Assembly (NCBI GenBank): GCA_903944085.1
Contig: CAJAQO010000033.1
Coordinates: forward strand, 35,233 to 99,232
Direction of reading: 5' to 3'
Length of the DNA: 64,000 nucleotides
DNA from: an uncultured Verrucomicrobia subdivision 3 bacterium
GTDB taxonomy: Bacteria > Verrucomicrobiota > Verrucomicrobiia > Limisphaerales > UBA11358
Of this stretch, positions 18,745-26,798 are shown in pieces. The notes beneath the pieces were generated by a model. The model saw only the letters and a program-made list of their open reading frames with translations, did not search any database and was not told the DNA's origin. How positions within the stretch are numbered: the stretch's first letter is position 1; each line of letters starts with the position of its first letter. A program made the translations under genes and the position numbers.

Positions 18745-19110
18745 ATGTCGGCGAGAAAGTTCCATCCGCTCCCGCGCAGCATCCGCGAACCGGCCAGTCT
18801 CGCGCTGGGCGGCATCATTCGCGAATGGCGCGAGCGGCGCGGCTGGTCGCTCTCCCAACTGGCGGCGCGGTCGCGGCTTTCCCGACAGATGTTGAGCTTC
18901 ATCGAAACGCACCGGCGCATCCCCTCGACGGACCTGCTGGGGCGCATCGGCCGGGCGCTGGGAATTCCGGGCAGCGACCTGCTCCGGCGGGCGGAACGGC
19001 GGGCGGCGCGGTGGCCGGCGCGCTGCCGGCAGTGCAACTATTGTTGCGTGGCGCGGGGCCGGTTGGTTTGGTGGAATGCGCTCCGTGGCTGCCTGCGTCC
19101 GGCGCAATGA
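18745..19110 (+). CDS. XRE-family HTH regulator with C-terminal cysteine cluster
   Basis: 121 residues. Residues 22-80 form a Cro/C1-type helix-turn-helix (LGGIIREWRERRGWSLSQLA, SRLSRQMLSFIETHRRIPS). The C-terminal tail holds CRQCNYCC and a fifth Cys (residues about 93-115), unusual for such a small XRE protein and suggestive of metal or redox sensing. It is followed after 44 bp by the 166-aa gene on the same strand, and both lie next to the first 21-bp array. DNA target unknown; whether it binds the array is untested. Confidence 0.75.
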   Translation: MSARKFHPLPRSIREPASLALGGIIREWRERRGWSLSQLAARSRLSRQMLSFIETHRRIPSTDLLGRIGRALGIPGSDLLRRAERRAARWPARCRQCNYCCVARGRLVWWNALRGCLRPAQ

Positions 19111-19154
19111 TGCGGCGGGCTTCGGGCGGCCCGCACTCCAACCAAATAAAAATT

Positions 19155-19655
19155 ATGGCAAACGATAATCAAGTCTCCGGCGTCATCACCGACCAAAACA
19201 TCACGGACATCCTCGGCCATCTCACGGCCATCCAGACGCTGCTGCCGTTTCTCATCAGCCGCGAGCCGGGTGACAACAATGTGATGCTCGGCGACAAGTC
19301 GGTGGGGTTCGATGAAAAATGCGCCGGCTACATGGCCAGCAATCCGGAGTTCATTCCCGGTTATGTCAAACCCGCCGACGTGCTCAATCACCGGGCATTG
19401 CGCGACCAGTTCAAGCAGTTTTTGCCGCAGCTCCAACTGCTCGCCGCCAAGGCCCAGGACACCTACGACGTGGTGGGCAATGAGTTGATGATGGCCGACC
19501 TGGCGTATTACGGCAGCACCGGCGACGCCGCCAAACGAGGCCGGCCCAACGCCAATGACATCCATAATGACCTCGCCGCCCGCTATCCCGGCCGCAACAG
19601 CAGCAGCCAGCCGGCATCGAATGCGCAATCCACTGCCAAAAAGGTGGTTGCGTAG
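19155..19655 (+). CDS. hypothetical protein (166 aa) next to 21-bp array
   Basis: 166 residues from ATG 19155 (MANDNQVSGVI). The upstream open frame is not used, because it is antisense or repeat-derived. The protein is helical and acidic-neutral without signal peptide, membrane helix or cysteine cluster. Segments such as ILGHLTAIQTLLPFLIS and HRALRDQFKQFLPQLQLLAA suggest a helical bundle; the Ser/Asn/Gln-rich C-terminus (GRNSSSQPASNAQSTAKK) looks disordered. No family recognised. Its stop codon TAG (19653-19655) lies inside the first unit of the 21-bp array, so the array starts exactly at the gene end. Confidence 0.7.
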   Translation: MANDNQVSGVITDQNITDILGHLTAIQTLLPFLISREPGDNNVMLGDKSVGFDEKCAGYMASNPEFIPGYVKPADVLNHRALRDQFKQFLPQLQLLAAKAQDTYDVVGNELMMADLAYYGSTGDAAKRGRPNANDIHNDLAARYPGRNSSSQPASNAQSTAKKVVA

Positions 19656-19941
19656 GGAAACGAAGAGCTATAGGAGGGAAACGCAGCCCTCGCGGAGGGG
19701 AAATTATCCCTCGGCGAGGGCTGTTTTGGCGTCTGAAAGGGCGAGGGAGTCGTTCAAGAGGGATTGCGAGGCGGTCGGGAGGGATACTTACCCCTCGACG
19801 AGGCCTGCCGAGGCCTCGGGCCGGGCAATGGCGGTGGTTCAAAGGCCAAGGTTTCCCTTGCCAATGCCTCGCGACCCCGCGCGACCCTCGACGTTTCCCT
19901 CGCGAAGCAAGTCGTTGGCCGATTAAGGCAGGTCGTTGCCC
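19648..19941. repeat. 21-bp-periodic degenerate repeat array no. 1 (14 units)
   Basis: Fourteen consecutive 21-bp units start at 19648, 19669, 19690, 19711 and so on to 19921. Early units share GGAGGG followed by AAACG (GGGAAACG in units 1 and 2). Units 10-14 carry the reverse form (CGTTTCCC, CGTTGGCC, CGTTGCCC), so the array changes orientation inside. Because 21 is a multiple of three, the + frame shows a seven-residue periodicity, but this is not a real protein. Hairpins inside: CAGCCCTCGC (19684-19693) with GCGAGGGCTG (19714-19723), followed by TTTT, and CGAGGCCT (19799-19806) with AGGCCTCG (19811-19818). Confidence 0.85.
19684..19727 (+). terminator. hairpin plus T-run inside array 1
   Basis: A perfect 10-bp stem (19684-19693 with 19714-19723) is followed by TTTT. 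It is well placed to end transcription of the 166-aa gene, whose stop is 29 bp upstream. It may simply be a by-product of the array structure. Confidence 0.5.
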
Positions 19942-19958
19942 CGGTAATGCTCTTGATT

Positions 19959-20040
19959 TGGAGTGCGCGGGCGTGACCGCGCTTTGGAACTGGGAAATAT
20001 GTCTCCCAATCGGAAAGCGGCGACGTGTCGCCGCAGTCCA
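19959..20040. repeat. 82-bp triple-palindrome element, copy 1
   Basis: 82 bp beginning TGGAGTGCG and ending CAGTCCA. It contains three adjacent palindromes: GCGCGG with CCGCGC, CTGGGA with TCTCCCA, and GCGGCGAC with GTCGCCGC. A second copy of the same length lies inverted at 26714-26795. It separates array 1 from the end of purD. Confidence 0.85.
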
Positions 20041-20060
20041 TAGCTTCTCCAACCCGGCGG

Positions 20061-21350
20061 CTACAGCGCCTTGGCTGCGATGTCGTGGCGGAAGTGCGCG
20101 CCGTCGAAATGGATTTTCTCCACGGCGGCATAGGCGGCGGCTCGCGCGGCTGGCAAATCCTTGCCCAGCGCGGTCACGCCGAGCACGCGGCCGCCATTCG
20201 TCACGATTTGACCATCCTTCAAGGCGGTGCCGGCGTGGAAAACTTTGGTGTGCGGCAGCGCGTTGGCGGCGTCGAGGCCGGTGATGACTTTGCCTTTCGG
20301 ATAATTTCCCGGATAACCGCCGCTGGCCATCACCACGCACACGCTGGCGAACGGACTCCATTTCAGTGCCAGCGAACCGAGCGAGCCGCACACGCTGGCG
20401 GCGAGCAGTTCGAGCAAATCGTTTTCCAAACGCGTGAGATAAACCTGCGTCTCCGGGTCGCCGAAGCGGGCGTTGAATTCCAGAATCTTCGGACCGTTCT
20501 TCGTGAGCATCACGCCGGGATACAGCAGGCCGCGATAATCAATCCCCTCCGCCACGCAGCCGCGCATGAAAGGATCGAGCACTTTTTTGGCGACGTCGGC
20601 GAGTTGCGCGTCGTTCAAAAACGGCGTCGGCGAAAACGTGCCCATGCCGCCGGTGTTCAGGCCGAGGTCGCCGTCGAGCGCACGCTTGTGATCCTGTGAC
20701 GTGGGGAAAATCTTCGCGGCCTTGCCGTCGCAGAGCGCGTGCAGGGAAACCTCGATGCCTTCGAGAAATTCCTGAATCACCACGTTCGCGCCCGCCGCGC
20801 CGAAGGCTTTGCTCACCATGATTTCGTCCACGGCCTTTTCCGCCTCGGCCTGGTTCGCGCAAATCAACACGCCTTTGCCGAGCGCGAGGCCGTCGGCTTT
20901 CACCACGCATTTGCCGCCGAGCGTGGCACAAAAGGCCTTGGCCGGCCCGGCCTCTGAAAAAGTGCCAGCCCTCGCGGTTGGGATGCCGTATTTCTCCATG
21001 AACTTTTGGGAGAAAACTTTCGAGGACTCGAACTGCGCGGCCTTCCGGTTCACGCCCCAGATGCGCAGGCCGTGCTGCTGAAACAAATCCACAATGCCGA
21101 GCGCGAGCGGATTGTCCGGTCCGACGACGGTGAGATCAATTTTCTTTTCCTGCGCGAAGGCGAGCAGCTTGGGCAAATCCTCCGCGCCGAGGTTGACGCA
21201 TTCGACGAGTTTCTCCGTGTGCTTCGTTCGCTCCTGCGCGATGCCCGCGTTGCCGGGCGCGCACCACATTTGCGTGGCGTGCGGCGATTGCGCGAGTTTC
21301 CAGACGAGGGCGTGCTCGCGTCCGCCGGAGCCGATGACAAAAATTTTCAT
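20061..21350 (-). CDS. purD: phosphoribosylamine--glycine ligase
   Basis: 429 residues, the usual PurD length. The N-terminus MKIFVIGSGGREHALVWKL is the hallmark glycine-rich loop. ATP-grasp features follow: KADGLALGKGV, VVIQEFLEGIEVSL, LLYPGVMLTKNGPKILEFN, ARFGDPETQ. It joins glycine to phosphoribosylamine in step 2 of purine synthesis. It is transcribed with GH95, a lipoprotein and purM on the minus strand, but the 48-bp gap and the unrelated genes between purM and purD make a single pathway operon doubtful. Confidence 0.97.
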   Translation of the reverse strand: MKIFVIGSGGREHALVWKLAQSPHATQMWCAPGNAGIAQERTKHTEKLVECVNLGAEDLPKLLAFAQEKKIDLTVVGPDNPLALGIVDLFQQHGLRIWGVNRKAAQFESSKVFSQKFMEKYGIPTARAGTFSEAGPAKAFCATLGGKCVVKADGLALGKGVLICANQAEAEKAVDEIMVSKAFGAAGANVVIQEFLEGIEVSLHALCDGKAAKIFPTSQDHKRALDGDLGLNTGGMGTFSPTPFLNDAQLADVAKKVLDPFMRGCVAEGIDYRGLLYPGVMLTKNGPKILEFNARFGDPETQVYLTRLENDLLELLAASVCGSLGSLALKWSPFASVCVVMASGGYPGNYPKGKVITGLDAANALPHTKVFHAGTALKDGQIVTNGGRVLGVTALGKDLPAARAAAYAAVEKIHFDGAHFRHDIAAKAL

Positions 21351-21398
21351 GAAATGCGCCCGCAGATTACGCGGATTGCGCGGATTGAAAATTAAAAT

Positions 21399-23627
21399 TT
21401 ACTCAAGTTGCGGGCCGAAGGATTTCTTTGCTCCACGTTTCAAATCGATTTCCACCACCTTGCCGCCGTAGCGCACCGGGCATTTTCCTTCGCCGCTGAC
21501 ATTTTTGACCATGGCGGAAACGAGCTTTCCACCGCGCCATTCGAGGCCGACTTCGTAGCCGCCCCGCGCGCGCAGGCCGGAAACTTTTCCCGCCGGCCAT
21601 TCGCTGGGCAGGGCGGGCAGCAGCTCGATTTCGCCGGCCTGCGATTGCACGAGCATTTCGGCAATGCCGGCAGTCACGCCGAAGTTGCCGTCAATCTGCA
21701 TCGGCGGATGCAGGCCGAAAAGATTCGGGCAGGTGTTCCGCGCGGAAAAAAGCTGCTGCAACATTTTGTGCGCATTCTCGGCGTCGCGCAGCCGGGCGTA
21801 AAGCGAGGTGCGCCAGGCGAACGACCATTCGCGCACGTCGCTGTCGTTGGCAATGCCGCGGGCGTCGAGCGAAATTTTCGCGGCGCGCGCCAGTTCCGGC
21901 GTCTGGCTCGCGCTGATCTGCGTGCCGGGATAAACGGCGAACAAATGCGACGTGTGGCGATGATGATCGTTCGGATCGTCGCGGTCGGTCATCCATTCCT
22001 GAAGCTGTCCCCACTTGCCGATTTTTGGCGTCACCAGCTTGTCACGCAGCATGGCGATTTTGTCGCGATAATTTTTGTCCGCGCCGAGCAGGTCGGCGGC
22101 CGACACAAAATTGTTGAACAAGTCCCAGACGATTTCCTGGTTGTAACTCACGCCGTCCTCGTCCGGGCCGTGCTCGGGCGACCAGCCGTTAGGCACAACC
22201 AAACGACCGTCCGGCAGCGCTTTCAAGTGATCTTCCCAAAACTCGCAAGTCTCGCGCATGATCGGATAGGCGACGGTGCGTAGATAGTTGTTGTCACGAC
22301 CGAACGCATAATGTTCCCACAGGTGCTGGCAATACCACGCGTTCGCCGTCTTGTCCCATTTCCAACCCATGCCGCCGGTGATGTTGTGCGACGTGCGGAT
22401 GGCGAAGCCGCGCTGGGTGAAATTGCCGTCGGCCGTTTTGAACTCCACTGCTTTGGCCGTCGCCGCGCGCCACGCGGGAATCTGGCAGGCCAGCAAATCA
22501 AACAGCGGCGTGTGGCACTCGCCCAGGTTCGCGACCTCGACCGGCCAGTAATTCATCTGGATATTTATGTTCGCGTGATAGTCGCTGTGCCACGGCGGCG
22601 AATTGTTGTCGTTCCACAAGCCCTGCAAATTTGCCGGCAGGCCGCCGGGGCGCGAACATGAAATCAGCAAATAGCGCCCGTATTGAAACAGCAGCGCTTC
22701 GAGGCCGGGGTCAACGGTCTTAAACGCTTCGAGTTTGCGCTTGTCTGTGGGCTGCGACGTTTGCGCATTGCTTGAGTCACCCAGCCGGAGGTTCACGCGA
22801 TGGAATAACGCCTGATAATCCGCGAGGTGTTCCGACTTCAATTCAGCAAAAGTTTTCTTCGCCGCCAGATTGATTTGTTTCGTCACGCGCGCGTGCGGGT
22901 CTTCGCCGTGATAATGCTTGGCGTAATCAAAAACGTAATCCGTGCCCGCCGCGATCAGCAGCGTGAGGCGGTCGCAGTCTTTGAACTCAATTTGCGCGCC
23001 GTTAGGCTGGCCGGCGACTCCGGGAATCAATTTTACTTCGCCGCCCTGATGCTGCACCCGCAGTTGCCACTCGAATTTCATGCCGTTGTCCAGCGTGCCG
23101 GACGCGGTGATGCGGTTGTCATCCACGACGATTTTGGCGGCGTGCGCGTCCGCCAGTTCAAGGCTACCGGTGTAGGCGGCTTTTTTGTTGGCCGTGAAAT
23201 TGGCCACCAGCACTTCCGCCGGATGGCTGCAAAAAAATTCGCGGCGAAAGCCCGTGCCGTCCGCCGTGTAGCTCACTGCCGAAATCGCCTCGGCCAGATT
23301 GAGGTCGCGGCGATAATTGGCGACATTCGTCTGGCCGGGCAGATTCACAAACACGTTGCCGAGCACCTGATACGCGCCCATCGAATCGTAATTCCCGGAC
23401 GGATTTTCGCCGCCGGTCCACAGGCTGCTTTCATTCACGCTGATGCGCTCGCGCTCCGGTTGGCCGAAAATCAGCGCGCCCAGCCGGCCGTTGCCGAGGG
23501 GCAGCGCCTCGTTCATCGGCTGGCTGTTGGCGGCTGGTTGCTGATACCAAAGCGTCAAATCAGCGGCGGACAAATTGGCGGCCCACGCCAGCACGCCAAA
23601 GGCCAATACGGCAATTTTATTTTTCAT
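21399..23627 (-). CDS. secreted glycoside hydrolase family 95 (alpha-L-fucosidase-like)
   Basis: 742 residues with a signal peptide ([20 protein letters not shown]). The N-terminal beta domain shows GH95 hallmarks: [44 protein letters not shown] ([11 protein letters not shown]). An (alpha/alpha)6 catalytic region follows with [48 protein letters not shown] and [13 protein letters not shown]. The C-terminal beta domain carries [15 protein letters not shown]95 enzymes release alpha-1,2-linked L-fucose or L-galactose from glycans. The length of 742 matches the family. It indicates degradation of plant or algal polysaccharide or mucin outside the cytoplasm. Confidence 0.92.
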   Translation of the reverse strand: MKNKIAVLAFGVLAWAANLSAADLTLWYQQPAANSQPMNEALPLGNGRLGALIFGQPERERISVNESSLWTGGENPSGNYDSMGAYQVLGNVFVNLPGQTNVANYRRDLNLAEAISAVSYTADGTGFRREFFCSHPAEVLVANFTANKKAAYTGSLELADAHAAKIVVDDNRITASGTLDNGMKFEWQLRVQHQGGEVKLIPGVAGQPNGAQIEFKDCDRLTLLIAAGTDYVFDYAKHYHGEDPHARVTKQINLAAKKTFAELKSEHLADYQALFHRVNLRLGDSSNAQTSQPTDKRKLEAFKTVDPGLEALLFQYGRYLLISCSRPGGLPANLQGLWNDNNSPPWHSDYHANINIQMNYWPVEVANLGECHTPLFDLLACQIPAWRAATAKAVEFKTADGNFTQRGFAIRTSHNITGGMGWKWDKTANAWYCQHLWEHYAFGRDNNYLRTVAYPIMRETCEFWEDHLKALPDGRLVVPNGWSPEHGPDEDGVSYNQEIVWDLFNNFVSAADLLGADKNYRDKIAMLRDKLVTPKIGKWGQLQEWMTDRDDPNDHHRHTSHLFAVYPGTQISASQTPELARAAKISLDARGIANDSDVREWSFAWRTSLYARLRDAENAHKMLQQLFSARNTCPNLFGLHPPMQIDGNFGVTAGIAEMLVQSQAGEIELLPALPSEWPAGKVSGLRARGGYEVGLEWRGGKLVSAMVKNVSGEGKCPVRYGGKVVEIDLKRGAKKSFGPQLE

Positions 23628-23743
23628 GCGGATGGGAAATGGGAACAGATTAAGATTCCAAATTCAACTGTGAACGAATAACGATTTCAACCGGCTCAAG
23701 TTTCATCAAGCCATCCTTGCCGCCAAAATCTGGGCGGACTTTT

Positions 23744-24466
23744 CTAGTCGGCCAACCGCCCGGTGGCACCGAACAGGTTGAGCACCGATTTTGAATCCAA
23801 CTTTGAAACCTCAATTTGCTGCAACACCTTGTAGGCATCCGGCCGGAGATCGAACCCGTGAATGTAGTGATGGACTGATTCGGTCATCAAACCTTTCCGA
23901 TTGACCTTGCCAAAATCTGCCGCCAGCACAAACCAGTCTTTGTCGGCGGCCTTGGGCAGAAAATAAAAATCCGGCACGAGCGTGGCTCGTTGCTCGGTTG
24001 ATCCGTCGGCATATTGCAGTTTGACTGAAACCGGCGTCGGCCCCGCCGCGCTGATGAAGAAGAGCTGCAATTGGCGGTAATGACCGAGCGGGACGGAAAA
24101 TGAATAAGTTTCCGAGCGGTCCGGCGAGCGATGCACTTGCGGCCCGCTGCCAGCGAGCGCATAAGGCAGTTGCACGTCGGGATGTTGCTCGTTGGCGGCA
24201 AAAAAGCCGGAGTCGGGCAAAGTATTTAGCTGTCCAGCGTGGGAAATTTTCGCCGCCGATTGGGTGATCAACACCGAGGAATCGCCGCGGTCCAGGCTGT
24301 AGTCGGCCATTTGCAGTTGGCCCGCCGTTTCGGTGATGACGACGCGCGCATCCAGCAGTTTGCCCAGATCAACCTGAACGGTTGACGACTCGCCGTGATG
24401 AGAAGTTGCGCAACCGACCGCCGATAAAATAAAAACGCACGCCGCCGCGAGTAGGATGGTTTTCAT
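23744..24466 (-). CDS. hypothetical lipoprotein (240 aa)
   Basis: 240 residues starting with a lipoprotein signal (MKTILLAAACVFILSAVGCA, lipobox SAVGC). The mature part is beta-rich: SETYSFSVPLGHYRQLQLFF, PTPVSVKLQYADGS, DFYFLPKAADKDWFVLAADF. The pattern resembles carbohydrate-binding or DUF4450-like sandwich domains, but I cannot name a family. It ends 116 bp before the GH95 start on the same strand, so a role in envelope glycan handling is a reasonable guess. Confidence 0.7.
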   Translation of the reverse strand: MKTILLAAACVFILSAVGCATSHHGESSTVQVDLGKLLDARVVITETAGQLQMADYSLDRGDSSVLITQSAAKISHAGQLNTLPDSGFFAANEQHPDVQLPYALAGSGPQVHRSPDRSETYSFSVPLGHYRQLQLFFISAAGPTPVSVKLQYADGSTEQRATLVPDFYFLPKAADKDWFVLAADFGKVNRKGLMTESVHHYIHGFDLRPDAYKVLQQIEVSKLDSKSVLNLFGATGRLAD

Positions 24467-24484
24467 AAAATTTCCACGGCGATA

Positions 24485-25555
24485 TTATTCCACGCGCGCT
24501 TCGCCTTGGCCTTTGACGACTTCGCCGATGATCCAAGCTTTGTGCTTCTGCGCGTTGATGAATTTCAAAATGGCGTTGGCCTTGTCGGCGGAAACAATTG
24601 AAACCATGCCGATGCCCATGTTGAAAACCTGATACAATTCCTCGTCCGGCACGCCGCTCTGCTGTTCGATGATCTGGAAAATCGGCAGCATGTCCCACGA
24701 ACCTTTTTTGATGACCACGTCGAGCGACTTGGGCAGCACGCGCGGGATGTTGTCCACGAAACCGCCGCCGGTGATGTGGGCAAACGCACGCACAGGCAGT
24801 TTTGAATTTTTAATTTTTAATTTTGAATTGAAGCGTTTCAGAAGCGCTTGCACCAGCGGGCCGTAGCTGATGTGTTCTTTCAAAAGTTCTTCACCGATGG
24901 ATTTCTTCAAGCCGGGAACTTTGCTGGAAGGTTTGTAGCCGAGCTGCTCGAAGAAAATCTTCCGGCCGAGCGAATAGCCGTTCGTATGCAGGCCGCTCGA
25001 TTCGATGCCGATGACCACGTCGCCGCGCTTCACGGTTTTCTGACCGTTGAGCATCCGGGATTTTTCCACCACGCCGACGATGGTGCCGCTCACGTCGTAT
25101 TCGCCCGGCTGGTAAAAGCCCGGCATCTGTGCCGTCTCGCCGCCGATGAGTGCGCAATTATTTTCCGCGCACGCGCGGGCGAAACCTTTGATGATGTCCG
25201 TGAACACATGCGGCTCCAGCTTGCCGGTGCCGAGATAATCGAGGAAGAACAACGGTTCCGCGCCGAGCACCGCGATGTCGTTCACGCAATGGTTCACGAG
25301 GTCCGCGCCGATGGTGTCGTGCTTGTCCTGCTGGAAGGCAATCTTGAGCTTGGTGCCGACGCCGTCCACGCTGCTGACGAGGATGGGCTCGCGATATTTT
25401 TTCACGTCCAGCGCGAACAGGCCGCCGAAGCCGCCGACCTTGCCGAGCACCTCGCGGCGATGCGTGGCGGCGAGCAACTGGGGCAGGGTGGCTTTGACTT
25501 TGTTGCCGAGATCAATGTCCACGCCGGCGGCGGCGTAAGCTTTTTGCTTCTTCAT
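24485..25555 (-). CDS. purM: phosphoribosylformylglycinamidine cyclo-ligase with repeat-derived insertion
   Basis: 356 residues; PurM is usually about 345. It begins YAAAGVDIDLGNK and has the family motifs GGFGGLFAL, VSSVDGVGTKLKIA, DLVNHCVNDIAVLGAEPLFF, ALIGGETAQMPGFYQPGEYD, GIESSGLHTNGYSL, AHITGGGFVDNIPRVLP, FNMGIGMV. It makes AIR in step 5 of purine synthesis. Between LLKRF and PVRAFAHITGG the protein carries the extra peptide NSKLKIKNSKL, encoded by a 7-nt AATTTTT repeat (24800-24831); this is absent from ordinary PurM. All catalytic motifs are intact, so the insert is probably tolerated on the surface. Confidence 0.96.
   Translation of the reverse strand: MKKQKAYAAAGVDIDLGNKVKATLPQLLAATHRREVLGKVGGFGGLFALDVKKYREPILVSSVDGVGTKLKIAFQQDKHDTIGADLVNHCVNDIAVLGAEPLFFLDYLGTGKLEPHVFTDIIKGFARACAENNCALIGGETAQMPGFYQPGEYDVSGTIVGVVEKSRMLNGQKTVKRGDVVIGIESSGLHTNGYSLGRKIFFEQLGYKPSSKVPGLKKSIGEELLKEHISYGPLVQALLKRFNSKLKIKNSKLPVRAFAHITGGGFVDNIPRVLPKSLDVVIKKGSWDMLPIFQIIEQQSGVPDEELYQVFNMGIGMVSIVSADKANAILKFINAQKHKAWIIGEVVKGQGEARVE
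24800..24831. repeat. 7-nt repeat arm inserted in frame in purM
   Basis: On the + strand the repeat reads AATTTTT, AATTTTT, AATTTTG, AATTG with a period of 7. The same unit forms the arms of the fold-back at 34188-34267. Confidence 0.8.
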
Positions 25556-25609
25556 GTGGCGGAGATTAAACCGAGAAAACGAATCGCGGGCGAGAAAATT
25601 TCTACCGCG

Positions 25610-25946
25610 TCAAAGGGGCTGATTCAAAACAAAAACCTTGCCGGGCTGGAATCCGGACAGACGCCGCAGAATTTCCGGCGCAAACGAACGCACATCCGCG
25701 ATGCTGTTTGACCGGGCGCGCAACCCCACGACCGCGAACGGCAGCCCGCTGATGTTCTGCTCATGCGGCGGGTTCTTCTTATCCACCGTCAGAAACGTGT
25801 CAAACTTGCCGGCTTTGGCGATGAGGGATAACCGCCGGCCGTTCTTGATGCCGGCCCAGCCGGCCTTGCGGCACGGTTTGCACCTCGCCGCCGGTCAAAT
25901 CGTGGCGGCGATGCGCCGGCACACATTCATCGAGCAGCAGGCGCAT
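25610..25946 (-). pseudogene. frameshifted DUF5615-family PIN-like protein
   Basis: The start MRLLLDECVPAHRRHDLTGG, then EVQTVPQ, is characteristic of DUF5615 (PIN-like toxin-type nucleases). The frame then breaks near 25862-25866; in the next frame it continues GWAGIKNGRRLSLIAKAG, KFDTFLTVDKKNPPHEQN, ISGLPFAVVGLRARSNS, to a stop at 25610. Deleting one G of CAAGGCC would restore a 111-residue protein. Both N-terminal (LLLDECVP) and central (FLTVDKKN) acidic motifs survive. The usual small antitoxin partner (DUF433 type) is not found upstream, where array 2 begins 6 bp before the start codon. A sequencing or assembly error could also explain the shift. Confidence 0.8.
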
Positions 25947-25951
25947 CGGGC

Positions 25952-26329
25952 GGGAACCAGCAACCGGATCAACAGGCTTTTTATGGATACTAACGGACTT
26001 TCGACCGATAACCATCGTCTCTAACTCAAAGCCAACAGTTTTCAAACAAGCACCAACCATCTTTGAATCCACGCCAACGGGCTTGGATCACACAATTTCA
26101 GCAAATGTGCGCTATTGATAATCGTTTGTATGCTTCTATAAGTCGTTTGTAGGAGTGTAAAAATCATATATATGCTTTTGCTATTCGTATATTTGCTTGG
26201 GCAAATACTCTTTATGCTTCTGCCTGTCGTTGGTAGGCTGCTGAAGTCCGTATGTATGATGTTACAGACCGTCGGTATGCGTTGAATGCTCGTCGGTAAG
26301 GTTGTAAAAGTCGTTTGTAGGATTAAAAG
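25952..26329. repeat. 21-bp-periodic degenerate repeat array no. 2 (18 units, AT-rich)
   Basis: Units start at 25952, 25973, 25994 and every 21 bp to 26309. Units 2-7 share CTTT and end in CCAA, so that CCAACGG followed by CTTT recurs at successive junctions. Units 9-18 share TCGTTTGTA followed by TGCTT or AGG, the reverse form of an AACGACTTT core. The array therefore holds two sub-arrays facing opposite ways. It is strikingly AT-richer than its surroundings. It fills the space between the frameshifted DUF5615 gene and the ArsR-like gene, which diverge from it. Confidence 0.85.
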
Positions 26330-26367
26330 GCTTGACGGGACGGGGTCGAAGGGTGTTGGCTGGAGGC

Positions 26368-26685
26368 ATGAAGACCTCTGCGCCCGCGCCAACCTCGTCG
26401 GCCGTCAAGCTAAAGCACTTGGCCAGCGTGCTGCACCAGCCGGTGCGCTGGCGAATCCTGAAGGAACTCGCCAAAGGCGAGGCGCTGCCGGTCTGGGTGC
26501 TGGCGGGACTGGCGCGGAGCACGCCGCCGAAGGTTTCCAAGCACATGGCGGTGCTGCGGAAGGCGGGGCTGGTGACGGTGGGTTACGGCCGGCTCTATAA
26601 ACTGTCGCCGAATCTCAAGCCGGAGGCGGACGGCACGCGGCTGGACCTGGGGCATTGCGTGCTGAAGCTGGATGCGGCGTATTGA
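26368..26685 (+). CDS. ArsR-like winged-helix regulator
   Basis: 105 residues from ATG 26368, with GGAGG directly upstream (spacing of only 1 nt, so GTG 26353 is an alternative start). Residues 15-80 form a winged helix: HLASVLHQPVRWRILKELAK, LPVWVLAGLARSTPPKVSKH, MAVLRKAGLVTVGYGRLYKL. The C-terminus ends in LDLGHCVLKLDAAY, with a single Cys and no ArsR CVC metal site in helix 3. It lies between array 2 and the 82-bp element. Target genes unknown. Confidence 0.75.
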   Translation: MKTSAPAPTSSAVKLKHLASVLHQPVRWRILKELAKGEALPVWVLAGLARSTPPKVSKHMAVLRKAGLVTVGYGRLYKLSPNLKPEADGTRLDLGHCVLKLDAAY

Positions 26686-26713
26686 AGGCCGTCCGCTCGC
26701 GCACGGCGGGCGG

Positions 26714-26795
26714 TGGAGTGCGGCGACCGGTCGCCGCTTTCCCACTGGGAGACAAGTCTCCCAGTTCCAAAGCGCGGACCTGTCCGCGCACTCCA
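26714..26795. repeat. 82-bp triple-palindrome element, copy 2 (inverted)
   Basis: The reverse complement matches the element at 19959-20040 over its full 82 bp with scattered differences. Palindromes: GCGGCGAC with GTCGCCGC, CTGGGAGAC with GTCTCCCAG, and GCGCGGAC with GTCCGCGC. It lies between the ArsR-like gene and the stop of the sugar dehydrogenase-like gene, so it may also act as a bidirectional terminator-like structure. Confidence 0.85.
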
Positions 26796-26798
26796 GAT

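Noticed and set aside
18426..19154. Upstream extension of the 166-aa gene (409 aa)
   Set aside because: The frame runs through repeat sequence and over the XRE gene in another frame; only the part from 19155 looks like protein.
18745..20040. Prophage or integrative element
   Set aside because: No integrase, tRNA attachment site or phage structural gene; only an XRE regulator and repeats.
19648..26329. 21-bp arrays as CRISPR loci
   Set aside because: There are no constant repeats separated by unique spacers; every unit is degenerate, the period is only 21 bp and no cas gene is in the window.
26042..26392. 116-aa minus-strand frame with Thr/Ile/Ser repeats
   Set aside because: It follows the 21-bp period of array 2 and overlaps the start of the ArsR-like gene.
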